From contig JARKPO010000005.1 in NCBI GenBank assembly GCA_029975215.1, positions 310,001-374,000 of the forward strand: 64,000 nt of DNA, read 5' to 3'. The position numbers were made by a program, and so were the translations under genes. The stretch's first letter is position 1. Every line of letters starts with the position of its first letter. Source of the DNA: Levilinea sp. (GTDB lineage Bacteria > Chloroflexota > Anaerolineae > Anaerolineales > Anaerolineaceae). This document shows, piece after piece, positions 51,344 through 59,426 of the stretch. The notes under the pieces were generated by a model. The model searched no databases, was not told the origin of the DNA, and was given only the letters and a program-made list of their open reading frames with translations.

Positions 51344-52642
51344 ATGTTGTCCAAGTTTCGCCCTGTAATGGTTGTGTTGTTGGCTGCCCTGCTGCTCAGC
51401 CTGGTAGGCTGCGCGCCGAAAGCGGCTGCGGATGGCCCCAAGACGGTGAAAGTCTTGACCATGCAGCAAGCTGGGCCGACGCCGGAAGAAATGAACGAGA
51501 TTGTGGCCAAATTCAACGAGGCCAATCCCAACATTAAAGTTGAGATCGAGTATGTTTCTTACGACGCCCTGCATGACAAGATCGCCACGGCCATGGCCAC
51601 CAACCCGCCGTCTTATGATGTCGTTCTGGTGGATGATATCTGGTACGCGGAATTCGCCAAGGCAGGCTATCTGTGGGATGTGACGTCCAAGATTGACGCG
51701 CAGACCAAAGAAAAAGTCTTTGCCGCCGCTTGGGACATCACCACCGTGAACGGCATCACCTACGGTATGCCGTGGCTGTTGGACGCCAAGTATTTCTTCT
51801 ACAACGAAAAGATCCTGGCCGATGCGGGCTTCTCGGCTCCGCCCAAAACCTGGGAAGAACTGGTGGAGCAGTCCAAGGTGATCAAAGAAAAGGGCCTGGT
51901 GGAATATCCCATCGCCTGGTCGTGGGGTCAGGCTGAAGCCGTGATCTGCGATTATGTGGCCCTGCTGTTCGGCAACGGCGGTTCGTTGGTAGACGCCGAG
52001 GGAAAGCCGGCTTTCAACAATGAGAAGGGTGTGCAGGCGCTGGCCTGGATGCTGCAAACCATTGAGGACGGCATCAGCAACCCGGCTTCGGTCTCCTATG
52101 TGGAAGAAGATGTGCGCAATGTCTTCTCGCAGGGCAAGGCCGCTTTCGCCGTCAACTGGCTGTATATGTACGAACTGGCCAACCTGAACCCGGATGAATC
52201 TCAGATCACTGGCCAGGTGAAGTTCGGCCTGATGCCGGCCTTCGCGGGCAGCGGCGTGGAAAGCGCCACGATCAACGGTTCGATGGGCTTCTCGGTGGTG
52301 GATAAATCCCCCAATCGCGACGCGGCCTGGGAGTTTGTCAAGTTCCTGACCAGCGAAGCCATTCAGAAAGAATACTCGGCCCACCTGCTGCCCATCTGGA
52401 GCGGCAACTATGAAGGCGAGGCTCTGGATTCTTTGACCAAGCTGAACGAAGCCACGCCGGTCACCGTGCCGGCTTTTAAGGCGCAGTTCCCCTTCTCGCA
52501 CGTGCGCCCAAAAGTTCCGTATTACGCGGAAGGTTCCAAGGCCCTGCAGCTGGCCATTCAGGAAGCCCTGACCAAGCTCAAGACCCCGCAGCAGGCGTTG
52601 GATGACGCCGCGGCCAAGTGGGTCGAACTGCAAGCCAAGTAA
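51344..52642 (+). CDS. Sugar ABC transporter substrate-binding lipoprotein (family 1)
   Basis: A 432-residue lipoprotein. The signal peptide ends in a lipobox (SLVGCAPKA), which places the mature N terminus on a diacyl cysteine. The rest is a family 1 solute-binding fold (VKVLTMQQAGPTPEEMNEIV; ATNPPSYDVVLVDDIWYAEFAKAGYL cut short here; GFSVVDKSPNRDAAWEFVKFL). AAGGAGG is 6 bases before the ATG. It is the first transport gene after the regulator; a strong terminator behind it probably makes it the most abundant product of the operon. With the ROK and SIS genes downstream, an amino sugar or its oligomer is the likely ligand. Confidence 0.94.
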   Translation: MLSKFRPVMVVLLAALLLSLVGCAPKAAADGPKTVKVLTMQQAGPTPEEMNEIVAKFNEANPNIKVEIEYVSYDALHDKIATAMATNPPSYDVVLVDDIWYAEFAKAGYLWDVTSKIDAQTKEKVFAAAWDITTVNGITYGMPWLLDAKYFFYNEKILADAGFSAPPKTWEELVEQSKVIKEKGLVEYPIAWSWGQAEAVICDYVALLFGNGGSLVDAEGKPAFNNEKGVQALAWMLQTIEDGISNPASVSYVEEDVRNVFSQGKAAFAVNWLYMYELANLNPDESQITGQVKFGLMPAFAGSGVESATINGSMGFSVVDKSPNRDAAWEFVKFLTSEAIQKEYSAHLLPIWSGNYEGEALDSLTKLNEATPVTVPAFKAQFPFSHVRPKVPYYAEGSKALQLAIQEALTKLKTPQQALDDAAAKWVELQAK

Positions 52643-52658
52643 CTCTGTACCCAAACGG

Positions 52659-52693
52659 GGGGTGAGGGGCAGCTGTCCCTCACCCCTTTTTTT
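52659..52693 (+). terminator. Intra-operon terminator after the binding-protein gene
   Basis: GGGGTGAGGG and CCCTCACCCC form a perfect 10-base stem with an 8-base loop followed by seven T. It lies between the binding-protein and permease genes, a usual way to make binding protein in excess. Confidence 0.9.
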
Positions 52694-52743
52694 GAGCCAA
52701 CCCTTTTGTTGACCCGTCCGGCCATTGCGGCGGCGCGGTCGTG

Positions 52744-53673
52744 ATGGATGGTGCGATGACCCAAGCCTCAATTCCCCGCAAAACGCTCAACCTGCGCCAG
52801 CAAGAGATGCGCGACGGCATGTGGATGCTCTTGCCAGGGATTTTAATTATCTTCATCATCACCCTCATTCCGGTGCTGTACACCTTTGTGCTGAGCTTTA
52901 CCAACACCCCGCTGTCGAACCCACGCCCGCAGGATTTTGTCGGGCTGGCCAACTATCTGTCTTTCTTAAAGAGTCAGCAATTCTGGCAGGCCATCTGGCG
53001 CACGTTCTACTTCACCGTGGTTTCGGTGGGGGCTGAACTGGTGTTGGGCCTGGCGATCGCCTCGCTGATCCACAGCCGTCCGCCGGGCTGGAAATTCCTG
53101 CGCACCAGCCTGATCATCCCCTGGGCGGTGCCCACCATCGTCAACGGGGCCTTGTGGCGCTGGATTTACAACGCCGATTACGGCGCGCTGAACGGTCTGC
53201 TGATGAGCCTGGGGCTGATCACCAAATACCGCGCCTGGTTGACCGAACCCGCCACGGCCATGAACCTGGTGATCATCGCCGACATCTGGCACAGCCTGCC
53301 TTTTGTGGCGCTCATTTTGCAGGCGGCCCTGGCCACCATTCCAGTGGAGATGGAAGAGGCGGCGGCGGTGGATGGGGCCACGGCCTGGCAGCGCTTTTGG
53401 CTGATCCGCATTCCCCTGCTGCAGCCCGCCATCCTGGTGGCGCTCATCATCCGCACGGTAGAAGCCTTCCGTGTGTTTGACATCATTTATGTTATCACCC
53501 AGGGCGGCCCCGCCTTTGGCACGGTGACGATCTCCTATTTGACGTATTTGGAATCATTCTCTTACGGCCATCTCGGCTCCGGCTCGGCGATGTCCTTCTT
53601 AATCTCCCTCTTTACCCTGGCGATGGCTTTGATCTACATTCGCCTGTTCTATCGGCCGGAGGTGCGCGCATGA
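52744..53673 (+). CDS. Sugar ABC transporter permease (MalF/UgpA type)
   Basis: About 309 residues with six transmembrane helices. The first (LLPGILIIFIITLIPVLYTFVLSF) is followed by the external GLANYLSFL segment. The cytoplasmic EAA loop reads EEAAAVDGATAWQRFWLIRIPLL, the contact site for the ATPase. The start is uncertain between GTG, ATG and a second ATG within 15 bases. It overlaps the next permease by 4 bases. No ATP-binding subunit is encoded in the operon, so a shared MsmX/MalK-type ATPase from elsewhere must serve it. Confidence 0.93.
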   Translation: MDGAMTQASIPRKTLNLRQQEMRDGMWMLLPGILIIFIITLIPVLYTFVLSFTNTPLSNPRPQDFVGLANYLSFLKSQQFWQAIWRTFYFTVVSVGAELVLGLAIASLIHSRPPGWKFLRTSLIIPWAVPTIVNGALWRWIYNADYGALNGLLMSLGLITKYRAWLTEPATAMNLVIIADIWHSLPFVALILQAALATIPVEMEEAAAVDGATAWQRFWLIRIPLLQPAILVALIIRTVEAFRVFDIIYVITQGGPAFGTVTISYLTYLESFSYGHLGSGSAMSFLISLFTLAMALIYIRLFYRPEVRA

Positions 53674-54530
53674 AACGGAATCGCAAAACGCTGCAAACCG
53701 CGAGCAAGCTGTTCCTGATGCTCCTGATCTTGCTGTTCATCTACGCGCCCCTGGCCTGGCTGCTGCTGTCTTCGGTTTCCACCCGCGCCGACCTGCTGGC
53801 CACGCCCCCGCGCTGGATCCCCGAGCATCCCACGTTGCAGAACTACCGTAACATCCTCATCCCCGGCACGGCTGTGTCGGAGGTGGCACGCACCTTCAAA
53901 TTCACCCTGGTTAACTCCTTCCTGGTGGCCACCGCCACCACGGTGATCTGCCTGTTTGTGGGCTCGCTGGCGGCCTATGCCCTGGCGCGCCTGCGGATTA
54001 AGTACCGCAACACCATCTTCATGGGTATCCTCAGCGTGCGCATGATCCCTGAGATTTCGCTGGTGATCCCGCTGTACGTGGCGGCGGCCTTTTTGGGCTG
54101 GCGCGATAAGCCCATCATCCTGATTGTGACTTATTTAAGCTTTGCCCTGCCCTTTGCCATCTGGATGCTGACCACCTTCTTCGAGACGGTTCCAATCGAA
54201 TTGGAAGACGCCGCCCTGATTGACGGCAGTTCGCGCCTGGGAACCCTCTTCCAGGTGGTGCTGCCGGTGGCGGCCCCGGGGATTGTCTCTACGGCGCTGT
54301 TCACCTTCCTGTTGGCGTGGGATGAGTTCTTCTTTGCGCTGCTGTTCACCAGCACCATCCAGGCCAAAACCGTGCCGGTGGCGATTGCGGAATTTACCGG
54401 CCGCTATGCGGTGGACATCACTGCCATGATGACCGGCGGCGTGCTGGCGGCCTTGCCCCCTGTGATCCTGGCCCTCATCTTCCAGCGCTATATCGTCAGC
54501 GGCCTGTCAGCGGGGGCGGTGAAGGGATGA
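53670..54530 (+). CDS. Sugar ABC transporter permease (MalG/UgpE type)
   Basis: A 286-residue permease with six transmembrane helices. The first helix LFLMLLILLFIYAPLAWLLL, the external STRADLLATPPRWIPEHPTL and the EAA loop ELEDAALIDGSSRLGTLFQV are typical of the second permease of carbohydrate ABC importers. Start and stop overlap both neighbours by 4 bases (ATGA), showing translational coupling along the operon. Confidence 0.94.
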   Translation: MKRNRKTLQTASKLFLMLLILLFIYAPLAWLLLSSVSTRADLLATPPRWIPEHPTLQNYRNILIPGTAVSEVARTFKFTLVNSFLVATATTVICLFVGSLAAYALARLRIKYRNTIFMGILSVRMIPEISLVIPLYVAAAFLGWRDKPIILIVTYLSFALPFAIWMLTTFFETVPIELEDAALIDGSSRLGTLFQVVLPVAAPGIVSTALFTFLLAWDEFFFALLFTSTIQAKTVPVAIAEFTGRYAVDITAMMTGGVLAALPPVILALIFQRYIVSGLSAGAVKG

Positions 54531-55495
54531 GCGCGGGGCCTGAAATCACGGTAGGTGTCGACCTGGGCGGCACCAACGTCCGCGCAGGGGCGGTCACTGC
54601 GGAGGGGCAGCTTTTAGAATGGGCCGAAACCCTCATCGAGGCGCGCCGCGGGCCGCAGGCCGGGGTGGAGCGCATCGCTTCTCTGGTTGAAAAAGTGTCC
54701 GCTGGCCGCAGACTGCTGGCTGTGGGCATTGGCGCCACCGGCCCCATTGACCGGCAGCGCGGGGCCATTCAGAACCCTTACACCCTGCCCACCTGGGAGG
54801 ATGTGGATATTGTCCAGCCGCTGCGCCGGACCTTTGGCGTGCCGGTGGCCTTAGAAAATGATGCTGATGCCGCTGCGTTGGGCGAGTGGTGGCAGGGGGC
54901 GGGACGCGGTGTGCAGCGCCTGCTGGCAGTGACGGTGGGCACGGGCATTGGCACGGCCTTCATCTACCGCGGTCACATATACCGCGGGGTGGACGGCTGG
55001 CACGGAGAGGGCGGGCATATCCGCCTGGACCCCAACGGCCCTCCCTGTTATTGCGGTGGACGCGGCTGCTGGGAAAGCCTGGCGGCTGGTCCGGCCATCG
55101 CCCGCGATTTGCAGGCGGCCGTGCGCCAAAAGCCCTCCTCGCAGATGCTGGCGTTGGCGGGCGGCGAGATCGCCCGCGTGGACGCGGCCGTGATGGCTCA
55201 GGCGGCCCGTCAGGGCGACCCGCTGGCTCTGGAGTGGACGGCGCGGTTCGGGGGCATTTATGGGACGGGGCTGGCCAATTTGATTCTGCTGCTCCTGCCG
55301 GATGCCATTGTGCTGGGCGGCGGGGTAATGCGCTCGTTTGATCTTTTTGAGGAACCGATTCGCGCGGCGGCCGCCAGTGTGCAGCCGGTGGTGCCGGCTG
55401 CGCGGGTAATCATTCAACCGGCCCAATTGGGCCAGCAAGCCGGGGTATTAGGCGCAGCCCGCGCGGCCCTCGACCTGCTTCAGGAGACGGCATGA
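54527..55495 (+). CDS. ROK-family sugar kinase
   Basis: A 322-residue ROK protein. The phosphate-binding DLGGTNVRAGAV is at the N terminus, the substrate-binding ENDADAAALGEW near residue 110, and the zinc-binding loop CYCGGRGCWE with the upstream histidines (HGEGGH) near 170. No DNA-binding domain is present, so this is a kinase rather than a NagC-type repressor. Position between permeases and a SIS-domain sugar-phosphate enzyme suggests it phosphorylates the imported sugar, most likely glucose, N-acetylglucosamine or N-acetylmannosamine. Coupled by 4-base overlaps on both sides. Confidence 0.92.
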   Translation: MSAGPEITVGVDLGGTNVRAGAVTAEGQLLEWAETLIEARRGPQAGVERIASLVEKVSAGRRLLAVGIGATGPIDRQRGAIQNPYTLPTWEDVDIVQPLRRTFGVPVALENDADAAALGEWWQGAGRGVQRLLAVTVGTGIGTAFIYRGHIYRGVDGWHGEGGHIRLDPNGPPCYCGGRGCWESLAAGPAIARDLQAAVRQKPSSQMLALAGGEIARVDAAVMAQAARQGDPLALEWTARFGGIYGTGLANLILLLLPDAIVLGGGVMRSFDLFEEPIRAAAASVQPVVPAARVIIQPAQLGQQAGVLGAARAALDLLQETA

Positions 55496-56538
55496 CTCTT
55501 CATCAAAACCTCTATTTGCAGGACATCTTAAGCGAACCGGAAAGCCTGCGCACCGCTTTGGACCGGTACACAGCGCAGACGATGGCGGATACGGCGGCGC
55601 GTCTGAAGCGCGGCGAATTTTCCAACGTGGTACTCACCGGTATGGGCGCATCTTACTGCGCGGCCTACCCCACCTGGCTGCAGTTGACGGCGCTGCCCAT
55701 CCCCGTGTCGTGGGTGGAGACTTCGGAACTGCTGCATTACGCCCCTGGCCTGGTCAATGCCCGCACCCTGCTGGTGGTGATTTCGCAGTCCGGACGCAGC
55801 GCCGAGATCCTCAGCCTGATCTCCGGCGTGGAGGTGGCGCGCCCAGCCTTGCTGGTGGGTGTGACCAACGATCTGGAAAGCCCCCTGGCCCAGCAGGCCC
55901 AGGTGGTGCTGCCGATTTATGCCGGGCCGGAGCGCACGGTGAGCACGCGCACCTACCTGAACAGCCTGGCCACCCTGCTGCTGGCCGCCTGCCAGCTGCT
56001 GGAAAGCCCGCTGGAGCCGGCACGGACGGCTTTGCGCGCGGCAGCAGACAGCGCTGAGGCTTTTTTGGCGCATTGGGAAGAGCAGGTGTCTGTGCTCCGC
56101 CACGGTTTGGGGCTGCCGCAGCGCATGATCATCGCCGGGCGCGGGTCTTCTTTGGCGGCGGTAATGAACGGCTCGCTGATTCTTAAGGAGGCGGCCAAGG
56201 TGACGTACGAGGGCATGAGCGCGCCCTATTTCCGTCACGGCCCCCTGGAATTGGCGGATGAGCATTTGACTTTGTGGATGTTTGCCGGGGCTGCCAAAAC
56301 TCGCGATCTGAACCGCGATCTGGCGGTGGAGACGCAAGGCTGGGGGGCGCGGGCGCTGTGGGTGGACAGTCAGCCCGACCTGGAGCTGCAAACCCTGCTG
56401 ATCCCTGCGGTGGATGATTTGGCCCGGCCGCTGGTGGAGATTTTGCCCCTGCAGTTATATTCTCTGGCGGCGGCGGAACTGAACGGCATGGAGGCCGGCA
56501 GCTTCCGCCGGATTGGCAAAGTGACCGACCGGCAGTAG
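55492..56538 (+). CDS. SIS-domain sugar-phosphate isomerase/deaminase
   Basis: A 348-residue protein with two SIS domains, the arrangement of the isomerase half of GlmS, without the glutaminase domain. VVLTGMGASYCAAYPTWLQL and the phosphate-binding VVISQSGRSAEILSLI mark the first SIS domain; MIIAGRGSSLAAVMNGSLIL and LKEAAKVTYEGMSAPYFRHGPLE-type segments (the latter cut at KEAAKVTYEGMSAPYFRHGP) mark the second. Members deaminate or isomerise amino-sugar phosphates (GlmD, AgaS, FrlB types). It is the last gene of the operon and probably feeds the phosphorylated sugar to glycolysis. Confidence 0.9.
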   Translation: MTLHQNLYLQDILSEPESLRTALDRYTAQTMADTAARLKRGEFSNVVLTGMGASYCAAYPTWLQLTALPIPVSWVETSELLHYAPGLVNARTLLVVISQSGRSAEILSLISGVEVARPALLVGVTNDLESPLAQQAQVVLPIYAGPERTVSTRTYLNSLATLLLAACQLLESPLEPARTALRAAADSAEAFLAHWEEQVSVLRHGLGLPQRMIIAGRGSSLAAVMNGSLILKEAAKVTYEGMSAPYFRHGPLELADEHLTLWMFAGAAKTRDLNRDLAVETQGWGARALWVDSQPDLELQTLLIPAVDDLARPLVEILPLQLYSLAAAELNGMEAGSFRRIGKVTDRQ

Positions 56539-56589
56539 CTTTTCTTACCCTGAAGCGGCTTTTGAATGCCGGGGGTTGGCCTTCATAGG

Positions 56590-57780
56590 TCAATCCCCGG
56601 TTTGCAATTCGGGGCGCAGACTGGGGGTTTTAAGATACAGCAGGCTGAGGCCGAAGGTGATCAGCAGAACGATCCCGGCGGTCAGATAGGGCAGACCGAT
56701 GTTGATATCAAACAAACTGCCCGCCCATAACGGGCCGACGATGCGCCCCAGGCTCATGAAGGCGTTGTTTAACCCCATCGCCATGCCCTGACCCATATCC
56801 GTGCTTTTCGAAACGTCTGAGGAGATGGTGGGGCGCAGCATGGCGTTGCTGAAGACGAAAAAGCCCACCGTCAGCAGCACGCTGGTGTAGCTTTTGGCCT
56901 GCAGCATGAGGATAAAGCCGACGGCCGAGGCCAGCAGCGAGGCTTTGATGATCCAGTTCTCGCCCAGGCGGCGTGTGGCGGGGCCGGTGAGCGCGCCCTG
57001 GATGACGGCGGAGACGATGCCGATGACCATCATGATGGTTCCCACCTGAGCCGGGCCGTAATCAAAGCGGTGCTTGGCAAACAGGCTGAAAATGCCCTCA
57101 AAGTTGGCCAGAGCGAAATTGACCAGGAAAGACAGGAAGAATAAAAAGCCCATCGGCCCCCACAGCGATTTCCACATCAGGCCCAACTGCGGGCCGGCGT
57201 AGGTTGTTTTTGCGCTGCGCTGTTCGGCGGGCAGCGACTCAGGCAGCACCCACCACACCAGAAGCAGGGCTGCCGTGGAAAGGGCCGCCGCCACGAAAAA
57301 CGGCATGGAAAGTGAATAACTGCCTGCCCAGCCGCCGATGCCGGGGCCTAAGATCATGCCCACGCCCATCGCCGCGCCGATGATGCCCATGCCGCCGCCG
57401 CGGTTCTTCTCACTGGTGCTGTCGCTGATGTAAGCCATGGTGGTGGGCAGGGTGGCGGAGGAAAGGATACCGGAAAGCGCTCGGGCTGCGATGAGCATCC
57501 ACAGGGAGGTGGATAGGCCAAAGAGCAACTGAGCCAGGGCGTTGCCCAGCACGCCGATGAGAATGACCGGTTTGCGGCCAATGCGGTCGGATAAACTGCC
57601 CCAGATGGGGGAGAAGATGAACTGCATCACGCTGAAAATCGCCATCAGCACGCCCAGGGCGGTGCCGTTAGCTCCTAAGTTCTCTGCGTAAAAAGGCAGG
57701 ATGGGGATGATAATCCCAAAACCCAACATGACGACAGCCATGGTGAAAAACAAAATGGCCAGATTGCGATTGATCTTCAT
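56590..57780 (-). CDS. MFS drug/metabolite exporter (TetA-like)
   Basis: A 396-residue transporter with twelve helices. The opening LAILFFTMAVVMLGFGIIIPILPFYAE contains motif D2-like residues, and SPIWGSLSDRIGRKPVIL is the MFS motif A of drug:proton antiporters. GIIGAAMGVGMILGPGIGG fits motif C, found only in exporters. Hence an efflux role is likely, with unknown substrate. The ATG has AGGTG 7 bases upstream and was preferred over an upstream GTG seven codons away. It converges on the amino-sugar operon. Confidence 0.9.
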   Translation of the reverse strand: MKINRNLAILFFTMAVVMLGFGIIIPILPFYAENLGANGTALGVLMAIFSVMQFIFSPIWGSLSDRIGRKPVILIGVLGNALAQLLFGLSTSLWMLIAARALSGILSSATLPTTMAYISDSTSEKNRGGGMGIIGAAMGVGMILGPGIGGWAGSYSLSMPFFVAAALSTAALLLVWWVLPESLPAEQRSAKTTYAGPQLGLMWKSLWGPMGFLFFLSFLVNFALANFEGIFSLFAKHRFDYGPAQVGTIMMVIGIVSAVIQGALTGPATRRLGENWIIKASLLASAVGFILMLQAKSYTSVLLTVGFFVFSNAMLRPTISSDVSKSTDMGQGMAMGLNNAFMSLGRIVGPLWAGSLFDINIGLPYLTAGIVLLITFGLSLLYLKTPSLRPELQTGD

Positions 57781-57890
57781 AACCAACACCTGTATGTGCA
57801 CAAGATTTTATAATTACTTCGTACAGCTAACAAATTCGTCCGGAATTGTATGCCAATCCTCTTCTGGCGTCAAGGAGAGCGTGCGTATAT

Positions 57891-57928
57891 AAAAACGCAC
57901 CCCAGCCTTCGGGCTGGGGTGCGTTTTT
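57891..57928 (-). terminator. Strong terminator after the fasciclin gene
   Basis: A perfect 17-base inverted repeat (12 GC-rich pairs, CGCACCCCAGCC/GGCTGGGGTGCG, flanked by AAAAA/TTTTT) with a TTCG loop lies 20 bases past the leftward fasciclin stop. It could stop transcription from either side. Confidence 0.93.
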
Positions 57929-57947
57929 GATATTTCGGAGCTGCTGC

Positions 57948-58514
57948 TTACTGGGGCGGCAGGATGACCGTGTCAATCACGTGGATCACGCCGTTGGAGG
58001 CTTCGATGTCGGTGAGGATCACCTGCGCGTCGTTGATGTAGACCTTGCCGTCTGCAACCTTGACGGCCACTTTCTTGCCCAGGACGGTGTCAGCTTCGCT
58101 CAGTTTGACCACATCGGCGGCCATGACCTTACCGGCGACCACATGGTAGGTGAGGATGTCCACCAGTTTCTGCTTGTTCTCCGGCTTGAGTAGATCTTCA
58201 ATCGTGCCGGCGGGCAGCTTGGCGAAGGCTTCATCGGTGGGTGCAAAGACGGTGAAGGGGCCTTCGCCTTGCAGGGTTTCTACCAAACCGGCGGCGGTGG
58301 CAGCGGCCACCAGGGTCTTGAAGCGTTCATCACCAGCGGCAATATCCACGATGGTCTTAGGCGGTTCCGGAGTGGGTTCCGGCATGGGCGCCTCGGTGGG
58401 CTGCAACGGGGGCGGTGGGGCGGTGGGGGCAGGGGTGGCCGCCGGAGCGCAGGCTGCCAATACCAGGCTCAGGACAATCAACGTTCCGATCAGGGTCTTG
58501 CGGGTGCCTTTCAT
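57948..58514 (-). CDS. Fasciclin (FAS1)-domain lipoprotein
   Basis: A 188-residue lipoprotein. The lipobox [10 protein letters not shown] gives the lipidated cysteine near residue 22, followed by a Pro/Thr/Glu linker and one FAS1 domain of about 135 residues. The FAS1 signatures are [15 protein letters not shown] (H1), the LTYHVVAGK His region, and [14 protein letters not shown] (H2). Single FAS1 lipoproteins are thought to mediate adhesion or matrix contact; no partner is visible in the neighbouring genes. AGAGGAG is upstream of the ATG. Confidence 0.93.
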   Translation of the reverse strand: MKGTRKTLIGTLIVLSLVLAACAPAATPAPTAPPPPLQPTEAPMPEPTPEPPKTIVDIAAGDERFKTLVAAATAAGLVETLQGEGPFTVFAPTDEAFAKLPAGTIEDLLKPENKQKLVDILTYHVVAGKVMAADVVKLSEADTVLGKKVAVKVADGKVYINDAQVILTDIEASNGVIHVIDTVILPPQ

Positions 58515-58629
58515 GATTTTGTTTCTCCTCTTTGTTCCTCTAATAGTGATTGGATGCGTCTACCTGTAAAATGTTCATGTATAGGCTTATTATGCGTGAC
58601 GAGGGGGACGAAGTCAAACCTGCATACCG

Positions 58630-58674
58630 TTTTGTATAATGTTTTTGTATAATATTTGTACGCCGCCTTGTACA
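58630..58674. promoter_or_regulatory. Tandem TTTTGTATAAT repeats in the fasciclin-lrp divergent region
   Basis: TTTTGTATAAT occurs twice, 13 bases apart (58,630 and 58,643), followed by related TTTGTAC (58,655) and TTGTACA (58,668). Each 11-base repeat contains a TATAAT box. The array lies midway between the divergent fasciclin and Lrp genes and could be a double promoter, an operator set for the Lrp protein, or both. Confidence 0.45.
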
Positions 58675-58756
58675 CCCTTGCCCCCGATTGGGCCGCAAAA
58701 AAAGCGCGCGTATTTAAAAATCCCTCATTTCTGGCATATACGCGTCAGGCTCATCG

Positions 58757-58765
58757 TGCTATACT
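58757..58765 (+). promoter_or_regulatory. Extended -10 promoter of the Lrp/AsnC gene
   Basis: TG-C-TATACT forms an extended -10 box 36 bases before the ATG of the regulator. No good -35 box is seen. Confidence 0.5.
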
Positions 58766-58801
58766 GGTATCAACATGGAAATTCGGAAAGGAAACGAGAA
58801 C

Positions 58802-59296
58802 ATGCAGCGCCCACCGCAAATTGATGAGATTGATAAGCGAATTGCTGATTTGCTGGTCGAAAATGGCGAACTGTCCTGCGCTGAGATTGCCGCGCGCCTG
58901 GGTACGCTGACCGAACGCGCCGTGCGCTACCGCAAGGAACGCCTGGTGCGCCAGGGTTTCATCCGTATTTCGGCCATTTCCAACCCGCGCGCCCTGGGGT
59001 ACACGGTGACAGCGGATGTGTTCATTGTGGTCGAGCCGGGGCAGGTATTGGCCGTGGCGCGCCACCTGAGTACCTATGAGCAGGTTACCTATGTGGCCTG
59101 TTCGATGGGCGAAACCGACGTGTCCATTCAGGTGGTGGCGCGTTCCAACGAAGAGCTGCATTATTTCGTGACCGAAACCATCGGCAAAGTAGCCGGGGTG
59201 CTGCGCACCACCACGATGATCGTGCCGCTGGTGATTAAGAATGTGTATGACTGGCAGATCCCTCCATCCAACTGCCGTTCAGAGCCGATTTCCTAA
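58802..59296 (+). CDS. Lrp/AsnC-family transcriptional regulator
   Basis: A 164-residue regulator. The N-terminal helix-turn-helix (QIDEIDKRIADLLVENGELS ... RLGTLTERAVRYRKERLVRQG) is followed by the RAM ligand-binding domain (GYTVTADVFIVVEPGQVLAV ... YVACSMGETDVSIQVVARSN). Lrp-type proteins form octamers and respond to amino acids. A start nine codons upstream sits only 10 bases after the -10 box, so the internal ATG with a GGAAACGAG-type site was chosen. It is followed by a terminator, so it is a single-gene unit, probably autoregulated through the repeats upstream. Confidence 0.92.
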   Translation: MQRPPQIDEIDKRIADLLVENGELSCAEIAARLGTLTERAVRYRKERLVRQGFIRISAISNPRALGYTVTADVFIVVEPGQVLAVARHLSTYEQVTYVACSMGETDVSIQVVARSNEELHYFVTETIGKVAGVLRTTTMIVPLVIKNVYDWQIPPSNCRSEPIS

Positions 59297-59325
59297 GCAG
59301 CCTTCCCTTTTTCATTAAACCCGCG

Positions 59326-59366
59326 AACCGGCCGAACCTGTATAACCCCATGGCCGGTTTTTATTT
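59326..59366 (+). terminator. Intrinsic terminator after the Lrp gene
   Basis: AACCGGCC and GGCCGGTT form a perfect 8-base stem with an 18-base loop, followed by TTTATTT. Confidence 0.75.
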
Positions 59367-59426
59367 GTAAGCTGTGTGAAGGGTTTGTATACTTCAAAAG
59401 GGGAATGTTCCCAACGGGAGGCTGGT

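Noticed and set aside
56568..56604. CCGGGG/CCCCGG hairpin between the SIS and MFS genes as a terminator
   Set aside because: The stem overlaps the MFS stop codon and no T-run follows on either strand, so support is weak.
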